This document shows, piece after piece, positions 23,812-34,816 of a DNA stretch of 64,000 nt. A program made the translations under genes and the position numbers. Source of the DNA: Daedaleopsis sinensis (Eukaryota > Basidiomycota > Agaricomycetes > Polyporales > Polyporaceae); the NCBI GenBank assembly GCA_033807695.1, contig CM066304.1, positions 1,302,001 through 1,366,000 of the forward strand. The letters are read 5' to 3'. Every line of letters starts with the position of its first letter. Within the stretch, counting starts at the first letter, position 1. The notes under the pieces are model-generated. The model ran no database searches. It saw nothing but the letters and a program-made list of their open reading frames with translations, and was not told where the DNA came from.

Positions 23812-24800
23812 ATGTCTACCGTCATTCAATCCGCCGGGGAGCCGCGCACGGCATCATCGCCGTTCGACAGGCCGTCCGCGGACACCGTCATCATTCGCAC
23901 AGCCGACCAAGTCGACTTCCATGTCTGGAAGTGCGTCCTGCAGGACGTCTCCCCGGTCTTTGCGGACATGTTCCGGGATCCGGCGCCCGCCACGGTCGAG
24001 CCGATCCCCGTCACCGAGCCCAGTGATGTCTTCGACGCCCTCCTGCACCAGTTCTACCCTCCACCGACAGTCACGTTCGCTTCGCTCGACAGAATCAAGC
24101 CCGTCATCGTCGCCGCAGACAAGTACCAGATGGACGGCGTCACATGCGCGCTGAAAGGCGTCCTGCTCGACAAGTTCGTCGCGGACGAGCCGCTGCGCGT
24201 GTACATCCTCGCGACGCGCTACGGCTGGTTGGACGTCAAGGTCGCCGCCATCCGGCACTACCTCACGCTCCCCGCCGACGAGGCCGACGCGCACATCCCC
24301 GAGCTGGACGACCTGAGTGCGAGCGCGTACCATGTCATCCTTCGCCACCGCCGGAGCTACCGAGCGAAGATCAAGGAGATTCTAAAGGGGCTGCACTGGA
24401 TCCAGGATGGCGGGTGGACGTTCGTGTGTTGCATGAAGTGCCCGCGCGCGAGTGTCGGCGCGGGGTTTACGCTGTACGGGAGCAGCACCCTGCGACAACC
24501 GACTGTGTGGTTCTGGAGGCACTACCAGTACATGGGCGAGCTGCTGGAGAGCAAGCCGTCCCGGAAGACCCTGGAGGACCCTCTGCTCTGCGAGGCGGCC
24601 CTGAAGGAGGCGTCACGCTGCGATTTCTGCAGGGATTCGGTTCATGAGCACATGAGGTTGCTCGTAAGTGCTTTAGGGATCCAGATGGACATGGCGCTCG
24701 ACACAGTGAGTGGCATATGTTTGCTGTTATTGCTCCGGTGTTTGCTGACTTTGGACGGGAGACTATGTTGACAGGACAGTTCAGTGAGCAGGATTCGTGA
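23812..24800 (+). CDS. BTB/POZ domain protein (BTB copy C)
   Basis: Main exon 23812-24705 (298 codons). The BTB part shows FDRPSADTVIIRTADQVDFH, VSPVFADMFRDP and LLHQFYPPPTVTF. The family-typical PELDDLSASAYHVILRHRRSY follows, then FVCCMKCPRASV, a VWFWRHYQYM block and SRCDFCRDSVHEH. After the GTGAGT at 24706, an acceptor at 24779 would give a 7-codon last exon (24780-24800, FSEQDS) of the same size as in the paralogues. An alternative acceptor at 24774 would give a longer tail. The 3' end is therefore less certain than the rest. The intron-ATG junction at 23811/23812 is as in the other copies. Confidence 0.82.
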
Positions 24801-25035
24801 AGAGGCTACTGCCTTTTCAGACGGGTGGGATGTACGTCAAAGAAGTCTTGTATAACAACCAACTTTCATGACAGGGTTTGTGGCAGAAGTCAACAGCAGC
24901 CTGGGTCCTATGGAATGGGGTTAGATACGACTCGGATAGTGATCCGTCGGTATAATACGTACTACACACCAGGTCCCGGCACGCCTTTCCACCATTGTCA
25001 TCTCGACTACCGCCGACACGATGCAGCAGCTCGAT

Positions 25036-26002
25036 TCATCTTATCTCCAGAACAACCTGTAATATGAATAAGTGATGTTGTTGTCAATACCGGGCAGCCA
25101 ATGTCGCATCTACTTACTTCCGAGAGCCTCCTTTGGACTTCGTGAAACATATCCTCGGTGAACTTGTACAATTCCTCGTACCCACACCCCTTGCACCTGC
25201 GACATGCCACATGGTTGAAAAACCCGACGCTCCGATACTTAGACTCCGATGCACCGGGCGTCTCGCGCAATACGGCCAGTATGCGATCCCAGTGGAACTC
25301 AAACCAACTCTTCTCGCCTGCTTCGGGATAGCAATCACATGATCTCCACCGTACGCCAAGTGGAGAGTGATAGCCGTATCGTAGGAATGCGTCTGAGCAC
25401 TGCAGCGATTCCGAGTTGACTGCAGCGACACATTTGCGCCGATACATGAGAAGGCGTAGATAGTCGCTAGCAGAGATGTCGTCTAACTCCTCCAATAGCT
25501 CGAAGGTTTCCTCGAGGGCAAGGTACGTGTGGGCTGCCGCTCGCGCAAGGTTATCCATGTGGTACCGCACGGCTAGCGCGTAGACGCGGAGGGGTATCGA
25601 TCGGGTGAAAGGCTCGATGGCTTGTAACAGCACATCCAACACGCCGTTGATCTCGTACTTGTGCGCGGCAGCCACGAGAGGCTTCGCGACATCGACGGAA
25701 GGGAAGGTCGGGGTCTGGGGGAAGGGGTAGCACAGGCGGAGGAGGGGTTCGAGCACGGAGCTAGACTCGGAGAGTGTGATGACGGGCGGACATCCCTGCG
25801 ATTCTGGCTGGGGAAGGGTGAACATGCCCGCAAACACCGGGGAGGCGTCCTGGAGGATCCAGCGGAAGACGTGGAAGTCGACTCCGTCGGAGCTACGGAG
25901 TATGATGTCCGCGCCCTGTTTGTCGAATGGTGGAGGGGCGAGGCTCGTTTTGGAACCGGTATCCGAGTCGGATGACGCTAGTGCAGCTCCTTGCGGGGAC
26001 AT
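25036..26002 (-). CDS. BTB/POZ domain protein (BTB copy D)
   Basis: Exons 26002-25118 and 25056-25036 (301 residues, last exon VVLEIR). The BTB core is the best preserved of the cluster: FDKQGADIILRSSDGVDFHV, FRWILQDASPVFAGMFTLPQ, LLRLCYPFPQTP. The C-terminal part has ISASDYLRLLMYRRKC, RSCDCYP, SWFEFHWDRI and CRRCKGCG. A 5' leader intron ends 3 nt before the ATG. Oriented tail-to-tail with copy C. Probable Cullin-3 adaptor by family analogy, with no direct evidence. Confidence 0.88.
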
Positions 26003-26171
26003 TGCCTGAGGCTAGATAAGTGACGAGGTCTGCGATGAAGGGTGCAAGTTCACCCGCACTCACTAGTACTCACTTCTGAGGCCTGAGGTTGGAACTTGAG
26101 GTAAGAATAGAGCCTAGAGTTCGGCGGGGTAGGAGGCTGGGCGGTGAGACGAAGAGTTCTGGATAGGAGGC

Positions 26172-26179
26172 ATTTTATA
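26172..26179 (-). promoter_or_regulatory. TATA-like box of BTB copy D
   Basis: TATAAAAT on the minus strand about 170 nt before the ATG, upstream of the leader intron. Confidence 0.35.
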
Positions 26180-26992
26180 GCTGTTTTCAATGATGAGCCT
26201 CATGCGAAGTACAACTACATACAATTGGGACGTCTGAGAATACAGTACCTTGGTATGCTGCGGTACCGGTCTTGAGATTTTGAAACGTGAGATCTAGAAC
26301 GCAGCAGTGGTACGCAGGTGGTAGTACGCTGCAGTAAGCTGCGGCAGACCTTAAGCATGGTACCGGTGCCGTAGTTGTGGACTCACCGACGACCGTTGTC
26401 ATGCTCCTCTATTCGATCTGCAAGCACGAGTACAACACGTCGTCGCCCCTTGTGGCCACAAGAGTCGGAGGAACTCAGGGTTTGCGAGTCGAGACGCGCG
26501 AAGAGAAGCATGCTGGTCGCAGAACGTTGTCTCGGTGTAAGCACGAGCCGACCACTGCGGTAGAAAGCGTGCGATTCAGGTATTTTCAGGACTCGGAATT
26601 CCCTCAGCTTACTGAAGCTCCACTGTTTGCTGCGTGAACCAGAAAGAGGTATATACGTCCGAAACGGGGTTCGGTCTATGGATAGAAATGACGTAGCTGG
26701 TCCGGATGTCGCGAAGGCAGCTGATAGCTGCCAGCTATAACAGGTTTCGCTCGAAGGAGTGCGAGCCGCGTGTTGCGTTGTGGCGTCAGGCACGGAGTCT
26801 TCCGCGGCGACGCCAAGGTCATGTGACCGTGTCTTGCTAAGCGCGTTACGCGAGAGCCGCCCTCTTAAGTAGACGCGGTTCGTTCCTCTCGCGCATCTCT
26901 TTCTTTCCCTCTTTCTCTCTTCCGCCCAACTCCTGCCTCTCCCTTCGCCCCCGCATCCGTCCGCGACGGATTGGATACCTCCGTCGTCCGTG
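26180..26992. other. Divergent intergenic region
   Basis: Lies between BTB copy D and RING gene copy 2. A pyrimidine-rich stretch just before 26993 suits a fungal promoter/5' UTR. No other element recognised. Confidence 0.5.
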
Positions 26993-28200
26993 ATGGACCC
27001 TCTCAACTGCGGGATTTGTCTTGACCAGCTGCGCGTGCCGGTCTGCACTCCATGCGGTACGTATTCCTCGACTCTACCAGCCTTCTCATGTCCGACGTTC
27101 CACCATTATCCAGGTCATCTCTGCTGCGAAGCCTGCCTCACTTCGTACATTGAAGCCAGCGCAGATGCGATCAACGCGTCCTGCCCCACCTGTAGAGCAT
27201 CCTTCCCTATCGGTGCGTGTTTTCCCGTCGCTCCCCTACCCAGCTCTTGACGCTCGAGCCACTCCATCATGCATCCCTTGTCTGGTTTAGCGATACCCGA
27301 CCTCCGCTTCGTACCCAAAAAGTACCATAATTTGATCATACCCAGTATCCGCCGTGTCTTCATCTGCACCAACACCCAGGGGCAGGGCCCGTCTCAGTCC
27401 CACCGTGACCTCCACGTGCAAATCATCTCCTTGAACGAGAAGGTTGAAGGTCTCATCCGCGAAAAGACACTTCTCATGGATCGTTGCGAAGCCGCCATTC
27501 GTGCTAGCCATGCCCACGCTCAGGGCGAGCGCGACGAACGCCTCGAAAAGGAGCGTCTCACCCGCGAACTGCGCGAGCTCAAGAAGAAGTACGAGGGCGT
27601 GAAGACTAGGTACAAGTCGCTTAAAGCAGCGTATGTATCCCCCTCTGTTTATTCTGAGCGCATATACTCACCCAACGTTGACGCAGGCGGGAGAACGAGC
27701 CTCCCCAGGTCACTCGCCCATTCTCTATGAAGCGAAAGAGCTTCCAGGATAGCCTGGATTCCATCTCGTTCGCCTCGGCCGACGGCGATCCCCACCTTCA
27801 TTTAAACACGGACGCCGCCCCCGGCGCTCGGCCGGTCCTCCACATACCCAAGCGGCCGCGGCTCCTCGGCTCGCCTTTCGACCTCTCGAAGCGGATCGAG
27901 ACGCGCAAGAGTCAGAGCCAAAACCGGCGGCTGCTCGACGACGAGGACGGAGATGCGTCCGCGTCCGCGCTCCTCCGCGAGTCCGACCTGAGCTCGAGCG
28001 TCACCGCCGCTTCTGGCTCCGGCGGCCCGCAGCGCTCGGGGCTGCCTGCGGGCGACATATTCTCGCCTCGCGCACAGGCGCGGGGCGGCGGCTCGGGCAA
28101 GGTGTCGACGCTGCGGGGCGGGATCGGGCTCGGGCCCGGGAGGATGCGCCCGGCGTGGCTGCTGTCCCCGGACGCGGACGAGGAGCTGGAGTTTGCTTGA
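26993..28200 (+). CDS. RING-finger coiled-coil protein, copy 2
   Basis: Exons: 26993-27056, 27114-27212, 27291-27630, 27687-28200; phases agree (338 residues). The start is the ATG at 26993 (MDPLNCGICLDQL). The C3HC4 RING reads CGIC, CTPCG|HLCCEAC and CPTC; intron 1 splits it right at the CG|H joint, the same place as in the RING gene at 20616. A conserved FVPKKYHNLIIPSIRRVF segment, a coiled coil (IISLNEKVEGLIREKTLLMD and on) and a low-complexity basic/Ser/Gly tail with RPRLLGSPFDLSKR follow. Likely an E3 ligase; substrate unknown. It sits inside the BTB cluster. Confidence 0.86.
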
Positions 28201-29023
28201 GAGTGCGGCGGTGCTCGTGAGTCGTGCCGATTGGATTTGGCGCGGAGCGGGTTGTATGCGCTTCTTGCTTGTTGGTATATTCTAGTAGGCCGCTGCTATG
28301 CTTTCTTGACAGTGCCATTCGTTTAATAGTGATGTTGTGTGTTCGTATATCGCTTGCTGTACGCGCTCGGACTCGTCCAGGTGAGTGTGATGTGTTTCCG
28401 TACTGACATTTTTGACCAGGGTGCGTCTCGTCTGCATTCGCCATGCGAGTTGGTGCGTTGACATTGATCATTGTACGCCTGACCTAGGACCTGACATTGT
28501 TCCATGCAGCTAGCTTCATAGTCTACCGTTCTCAGACATGCCAGGGGAGGAGTGCAAGCTGTGAGGCGATAGTTGACGTCTCCACTCAAAACTGAACCGC
28601 AGTATGTGAGTTCCCGACTCGAAGGTCGCAGGTGTTGAGTGTGCATGGGATCGTCGTGAGCAAGTCAGTCCCGCTCAGCGCACTCACAAACTTATATCTT
28701 TTACCGCAGCACCCTGCCTTGGATCAGCGCCCAGCGCCCACACAATACGAAATCCCTATGCTCCCATCGATGATCTCCATGAAGTCGATCAAAGCGGAAG
28801 GTCACCTCCCACACTCTGTGTTACTGTAGCTCGGAGCGTGTTGACCAGGTGACATCTGCATCTAGACACGACTACCGCAGCAGCACTACCTCTCGTGGTT
28901 AAAATGCTGCCATCACAGTACCCACTACGCACCCTTCTCCCCTCCAACCAGCTCTCTTGCCACACGGTGAGGCATATGACTGCAGTGTCTAGCGCTCTCA
29001 AGTCTTATGCCTATTCAACGTAG
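28201..29023. other. Intergenic, with leader intron of BTB copy E
   Basis: The last 57 nt (28967-29023, GTGAGG...CGTAG) look like a 5' intron ending directly at the ATG of copy E. Nothing else supported. Confidence 0.45.
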
Positions 29024-30006
29024 ATGAATGCGAATGCACCTCGCGACGCGCCCGCGCCCTTCGACAAGGCTGGTGCCGATGTCATCTTGCGCACCTCGGA
29101 CAACGTCGACTTCCGTGTCTTTCGATGGATCCTCGAAGACGCGTCCCCTGTGTTCGCGGACATGTTCGCGCTGCCTCAGCCCGCCTCTCCGCCCGCCTCC
29201 AAGGCGGACCGCCGCGCTCGCCCGGAGCCGATCGTCGTCTCTGAGGATAGCGAGACGCTCGCCTCCCTCCTGCGCCTCTACTACCCACTCCCGACGCCCC
29301 CGTCGTTTTCCACATTCGACCAGGCGAAGAAGGTCCTGATTGCGGCGGACAAGTACAGGCTTACCGCAGCCGCGGCCCAGGTCACCGACGCGGCGATCGT
29401 CTATATCAAAGCCAACCCACTGCGCGCGTACGCGTTTGCCCTCCGCTCCAACCTGGAGGACCTCACACGCCTCTCCGCGATGTATTTCCTTGCTGTGTCC
29501 GACACCGCAGTCTACTCGGACGAGTTGGAAGATATCAGCGCGGGAGCGTACCAGCGTCTTCTCGCATACCGCTGCGCATGTACTGCTGTGATGGACCAGT
29601 TCGTGAAGAAAAAATGGATGCCACCAGGCAATGACCAGTCCTGGATGAGCTGCTCGTGCACCGATTATGAAATCATACGAGTCTGCAAGTGCACATCATG
29701 GTTCGAATCGTACTGGGATCGTGTCAGTGCGATGCTGCGCTCTACTCCCAGCCCAGAGGCAGTGAAGAACCCTAGCCTTGTTGAGGAGGCGCTGCCGGAA
29801 GCGTACCGCTATTATCACGGCGACTCTCGAGTGTTACACCAGAAGCTACAGTCGTACTCGATGCAGTTGGCGGCGGAAGTTGAACGCATTATCTTGGAGG
29901 TGAGTATATACTCATACCACTGACACTTACATACAGTCTCAGTGCGATGATGTACTGCGTTATCGGGCTTATCAAACACACGCAGGTGTCTCTGGAGATC
30001 AAGTAG
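29024..30006 (+). CDS. BTB/POZ domain protein (BTB copy E)
   Basis: Exons 29024-29899 and 29986-30006 (298 residues; last exon VSLEIK). The BTB core reads FDKAGADVILRTSDNVDFRV, FRWILEDASPVFADMFALPQ and LLRLYYPLPTPP. The family C-terminal region shows ISAGAYQRLLAYRCAC, then a cysteine cluster CSCT...CKCTSWF and SYWDRVSAML. The final CxxC of the paralogues is missing here (EAYRYYHGDSRV). The 86-nt last intron is longer than usual for this locus. Confidence 0.87.
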
Positions 30007-30456
30007 CCGACTTAGAAAGACGTCGCAGTCAGGTAAGTCCCGACCAACTTTTGTTGGACATTTCGGTGTAATCACGGTTGCCAGTGTCGCAGGTTGGATT
30101 GAGAGACATTCCGGCAGGTTCAATGCATTCACTTCCTACCACTGTACGTCGAAGAAAATCCACATCAAACTCGAAACTCGTACTACAATGCCAAAACTAT
30201 GTCTGTTATGTGTGTCATAATCATAATACGCTCTACTGCTAAGTAGGACCGTTGTTATCGCAATGCAATCAATGAGTCGCATGTGGCACGTACCGCGACC
30301 TCGGCCTCGCAAGGCATGGCACCGAAGCATCGTTATTAGGTAAGTAAGCTGAGGAGCTTCTTCTAAATCGCACGCCGCCTACCGCAGCACACCGCTTGCC
30401 ATATATACGTATACGAGAGTCGATGGCGCAGTGACAACAAAGTGGGGTCCTCGACC
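30007..30456. other. Spacer and promoter of BTB copy F
   Basis: Includes a TATA-like atatatac at 30401-30408, about 50 nt before the first coding base of copy F. No gene seen. Confidence 0.4.
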
Positions 30457-31686
30457 AGTGAGTATCATTGAACCCGATTGTCATGCTGTAATGCGCTAAC
30501 TTCTCTGCGAAGTGAGTGAAGTGTCTGAACCATGCGACTTCGCAGAGGTGTTGAGCAATGTCAGCTATGAGACCTTCGACAACAAAGAGAAGATGGTAGC
30601 GGCTTGCCTGGCATCCGCTCCCTTCAACAAGCCCGAGGCAGATGTGCTCCTCCACAGCGCTGATGGTGTTGAGTTCCGGGTCGTTTCCTGGATTCTGAAA
30701 GACGCCTCGCCGATCTTCGCAGACACTCTCAGCATCCCACAGGCATCATCCAGCCCTCCCGATCCCGCAGCAGAAGCAGCGGGCCGGCCGGATCCTGCGC
30801 GCAACGCAATCCGCGACTCTTTGCCACAGGTCACGAACTTCATCAACACATCCCAACTTTCTTCGATCAACCTCACCGAGTCCAGCGCCACCCTCGAGGT
30901 CCTCCTCCGACTCTGCTATCCAAGTCCCCCCATCCCTTCATTTGCCTCCTTCAACGAAGCGAAGCCGCTCATCCGCGCCGCACACAAGTACGAGATGCAG
31001 TACGCCGTCCACGCCATCGAACAGGCCATTCTCCCGCACGTCGCGAGCGACCCCGTCTCTGTCTATGCCTTCGCCACACAATACGGCCTTGCAGGTACGA
31101 TGAGGGCGGCCGCGCAGGCGTGGCTCAGCAACCCTTCCCCATGGGGATACCATCAAGACCTCGAGGACATCAGCGCAGGCTCCTACAACCGATTGATCAC
31201 CTACCGTGAAAACTGCAAAATTGCTCTTACCATACGTCTCTCATCGACATGGGGGCCAAGGGGGTGCTCTAAACGCTACTGTCGACAGTGGACCTGGTAC
31301 GGTTGCACCACCTGCGTCCCGCGGCCTACCGGCGTGGTCAAATACAGCGGATGTGTCAAGTGTAGCCCGGGTCGGGCGGCCGAGTGGTTCTTCAAATTCA
31401 AGGACCGCGTCAACGCAGCTCTAGCGGTCACCCCGGTAATCGGCGTTCTCGAGGACCCGGGACTTACGGTGGACGTGCTGGAGCAGGCGGTAGAGTGTGG
31501 GACGTGCCGGGCTGTCGTGCATCAGCAGATGCGCGAGTTCATGGATCTCCTTATACGAGTGGCGAAGGAGGAATTATCCAAGGTGAATTGAGTGCTCCAT
31601 TGACAGTAACGGTCTGTATCTATAAGAGCAACATGCTGATGTATTTACGCTGTGTGCCATAGGTATCACTCGAAATCAAATCATGA
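30457..31686 (+). CDS. BTB/POZ domain protein (BTB copy F), start codon split by an intron
   Basis: The ORF has no ATG before its BTB domain. The upstream exon ends in A (30457), then GTGAGT...GCGAAG (30458-30512), then TG (30513), creating ATG and MSEVSEPCDFAEV. Main exon 30513-31582; last exon 31663-31686 (VSLEIKS). Total 364 residues, the longest copy. BTB: FNKPEADVLLHSADGVEFRV, ILKDASPIFADTLSIPQ, LLRLCYPSPPIPSF, with a Pro/Ala-rich insert between strands. Cys-rich C-terminal region: YGCTTC, SGCVKC, ECGTCRAVVHQQM. A damaged inverted duplicate of this gene and its 3' flank lies at 58830-60600. Confidence 0.85.
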
Positions 31687-32206
31687 TAGTGTTTGACTCT
31701 GCGGCTGTCAAACTCGCAAGCTGGCCCTTCAATCGTCTGCCTAAGGGGGAAACTACGATGTTCGTGGTCGTGGCGTTACTTGCCACTCTTCATTCGTACT
31801 GGATGCGTGTTCCTGACTTGTATCTCACCAAGCCGAAACATCCTACGCAAATATTTACATATGCCTCTCTTCCAGCCAAATTCGCGTACGGTACTGAGAC
31901 TCATCTCATCCGCGATCAATGCAATAAAAAACCAGACTGGCAGTGACGAAGGCGTTGAGAGGGTTTTTTCTGTGCAAACATGACTAGTGCACTGAGATGT
32001 GTATGATATCCCTTGAGCGTGTAGTAACATGGCGAGACGTGTAAGCGCAGCGAGTGCCTACCGTCTTGGTGTCTGACCGCAGAATGAATGGGAGAAAATC
32101 GGACGTGAGTATGTTCTGCCGAAATACACAAAAGTTCCACACGGCAATAGCAAGATTCAGCAACAACACGAGAGCGCACATATACAGCGAGAGAGAGCCC
32201 CTATGT
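31687..32206. other. 3' flank of BTB copy F, duplicated elsewhere
   Basis: 31673-31900 matches, in inverted orientation, about 58840-59060 (shared GTCAAACTCGCAAGCTGG, GTACTGGATGCGTGT, ATTTACATATGC). This is the distal end of the segmental duplication. No gene supported. Confidence 0.6.
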
Positions 32207-34373
32207 TCAAGACAGAGGGCGGATTATCATCTGGTGGGACACAGCAATAAGAGACCACAGCCCAGGAGTATCCCTAGCACAAAGTCAGCAAGCAAACACA
32301 CTGGAGCATGCAGCTCATACTCACCGATCCTCTTCGTCCCAGTCCTTTCTTCTCAGCAGAAACCGCTGCTCGTACACCCACGTCTCCGCACGGCCCTTAC
32401 CCTTCGCACTTGAGCCGCCCCCCGCGGGCCGAGCGTCCGTGGCGTAGCAGACGAGGAGAATGTCGCCCACGTCGTTTACGCGGACGACATCCCAGTCGAC
32501 CTCCCCCATGCCTTCGCTGTCCTCATGGTAGAGGGGCTGCTCTTCCGGCAGTGCGAGGAGCGCAGCGACGATGTTCGCTCTACCTTGGTGGGGAGTGGGG
32601 CGATCGGCGCGAATCGGTGAGGCAGCATATCCTTGGGGACCCTGGATCGAGAGCGTCGCCACGCGAGAGTATGCTCGTGCCAGAACGGCGCGATCTTCGT
32701 AGAATGTGAGCAGGTATCTGAGACGCGTTAACTGAAGTTACAGACGTTCGGGCATAATTGGAGCTTACTGTCTGAGGAAGTCTGTGGCCTCTGCTTCTAC
32801 AATATCCATGTCCAGCTCGTTGGACCGGGCGGGCACCGCGGCGCCATTATTGAGGGCACGAGAGGGCGGGGGAACACCTACTATCGCTTGAGTCGACAGT
32901 GTATCGGGTGTGCTGCCGAATATAGTAGGATTCCCGGTTGCAGCGTTTTCTGTCTCGTTTTCCGGTACGGGACCGCCTGCTGGGGGGATTGAGGATATCG
33001 GTTCCGCATCAGGGTCGCTCGAAGTTTTGCTGGAATCCTCGTAGATATCGAGGACATAAGGATGTGTTGACGATCCGTCAGCAACGCGAGTCTCCCTTGG
33101 TCGCTGCTCTAGAGCGCCTTCGGTACTAGATTGAGATATTATATTGGGACCCGTATCAGCTGGGAAGTTGCGGCTGGTCGGTGCATGGCCGAGGTTGCTT
33201 GGATCTACGCGTTCGTTCGATCGGGGACCATCGCGGTTCATATCGAGCGTCCGGGCTTTGCGCTTTTTCCGCACTTGTGTCTGTGAGCTCGGCTCGAAGT
33301 CTTCCTGTGTTGTAGAAGCCGACTGCGATGAAGGGAGGAGTGTATCGGACATCACAGGAGTATCGCTTCTCCTACAAGTGATGGCCGGACAAGATCATTT
33401 CAGTATCCCAAAATTCCTATACTCTACAACGAGCGATAGGGACATACCAGTCTATCACCATGCCATCGTCACGCGTGAAGACGCGCGTTGGATGCAGCCC
33501 TAATTCCCGCAGTTTCTTGACCTCGACCATCGACAGTTTCTGCCGCGCCACCTTGAAGTTTGGCCTGGACTTGTGGCATTGAGCGGGCAATGGAGCGATG
33601 CGAATGCAGCCTTCGGTGACAGGATGAGGGAGTGTGTCAAGCAGTGGGGATGGGCTCCGTTCGCGCTTGACTCGTCCCGAAACAGACAATGAGGCGAGAG
33701 CAGACGCGACGGTGGGGGTATCCATATTCGTGTCTCCTGCTAGAGTATTGCTCTTTGCTCGCACGAAAGAATGTCCTAGGTCGTCCAGTATGATTGATGA
33801 TGCGGAAGACGATGATACGGTGTCGCGTGGACGGGGATTGACTTGGCTCGCTGGGCCGTCCTTCCTTATAATACCCCGGGAGGACGTGGTCATAGGTATA
33901 GCTCCTAGGGGAGATGCCGCAGCACGTCCGTCGCTTCGATGTTTCGACTCGTGCTGCTTGACAAACGGAGGAGGTCCTCGGTCCTGAGTCACAGCGCTGG
34001 AAGTCGCGGCACGATTGCCTTCCCGGGCGATCGATACGGGCTGCTGAACGACATGTCGTAGTCCGTCCTCCTGAGTCCACTGCCGTTGTCTCTGGCGCTC
34101 CGCTCCTAATTGATGACCCTGGTTAGCAGTCAGAAAGCTTGAATTCGAAGTGGCAGATGGATTGCTTTGATTGCTGACGCTTCTCCGTATCTTGCGAGGA
34201 AGAGGTCCAGAGGGTCTGATTGTAGGAGGCCGGCCCAAGTGATCATTTCTCAAAGCCTCGTTTGGCTGTGCGTCCTCCTGGGTAACCAATGGCTTATGGG
34301 ACGGCCCGGGACGATGAGGCCGCCGACGGTGAAAGCTCGAGGATCCCGGGCCAAGTCGCGTGTTGAAAGACAT
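32207..34373 (-). CDS. NTF2-like domain protein with long disordered N-terminus
   Basis: Exons: 34373-33448, 33371-32769, 32717-32325, 32273-32207 (662 residues; all phases agree). Residues 1-~480 are Ser/Pro/Arg-rich and disordered, with a conserved island CRIAPLP-like region and ARQKLSMVEVKKLRELGLHPT. The C-terminal part reads FLRQYLLTFYEDRAVLARAY, HQGRANIVAALLALP, VVRVNDVGDILLVCYATD, VYEQRFLLRRKDWDEEDR and, from the last exon, LWSLIAVSHQMIIR. This order (start helix, small-domain strands, closing SHQM strand) is that of NTF2-like domains, as in Mex67/TAP-type mRNA export factors. LRR and UBA modules of Mex67 are absent, so it is not a canonical Mex67. Confidence 0.75.
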
Positions 34374-34816
34374 TAGCCTGAGCTCGAAACGACAGTTACA
34401 CCCCAGGTTTCATCAGCGTATACCAGATGACGTGCACGTACGAGACCAGAGTCAAAGCATGCTGACGGGTAAACAGAGAGGCATTATCGTTGTCCAACCT
34501 CTTAAAGTTAGTAGCCGCCTGTCGGGGAAGGTGGACGGGTCGAGGCGCTGGTACAGGCGCTGGTATTACGCAGTCACAGGCACAAACTGCGTGATGTGAC
34601 GGACGCGTTAACTTTGGTTCCGTACCACCATAACCTGAGCCCGGACCGCGGACTTTGTCCATCTATAGCTCGTATTCACGGCTTTCAAGTTTCAACACAA
34701 TATCCACGCGTTAAACAGCCTTCGTACTGCTATCTTACCTTTTCAGACGTAGTGCACTGTCGTTTACTCATCTGACAGTAGATCGAACGGTGCTGTTGAG
34801 CAATCGTGATGCACTC
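34374..34816. other. Divergent promoter between the NTF2-like and APN2 genes
   Basis: 440 nt with no gene. Both genes start outward from here, so it may be a shared promoter. Confidence 0.5.

Noticed and set aside
26220..26360. Repeated gctgc/ggtacc words suggesting a repeat element
   Set aside because: Words are short and irregularly spaced; no unit or inverted repeat could be defined.
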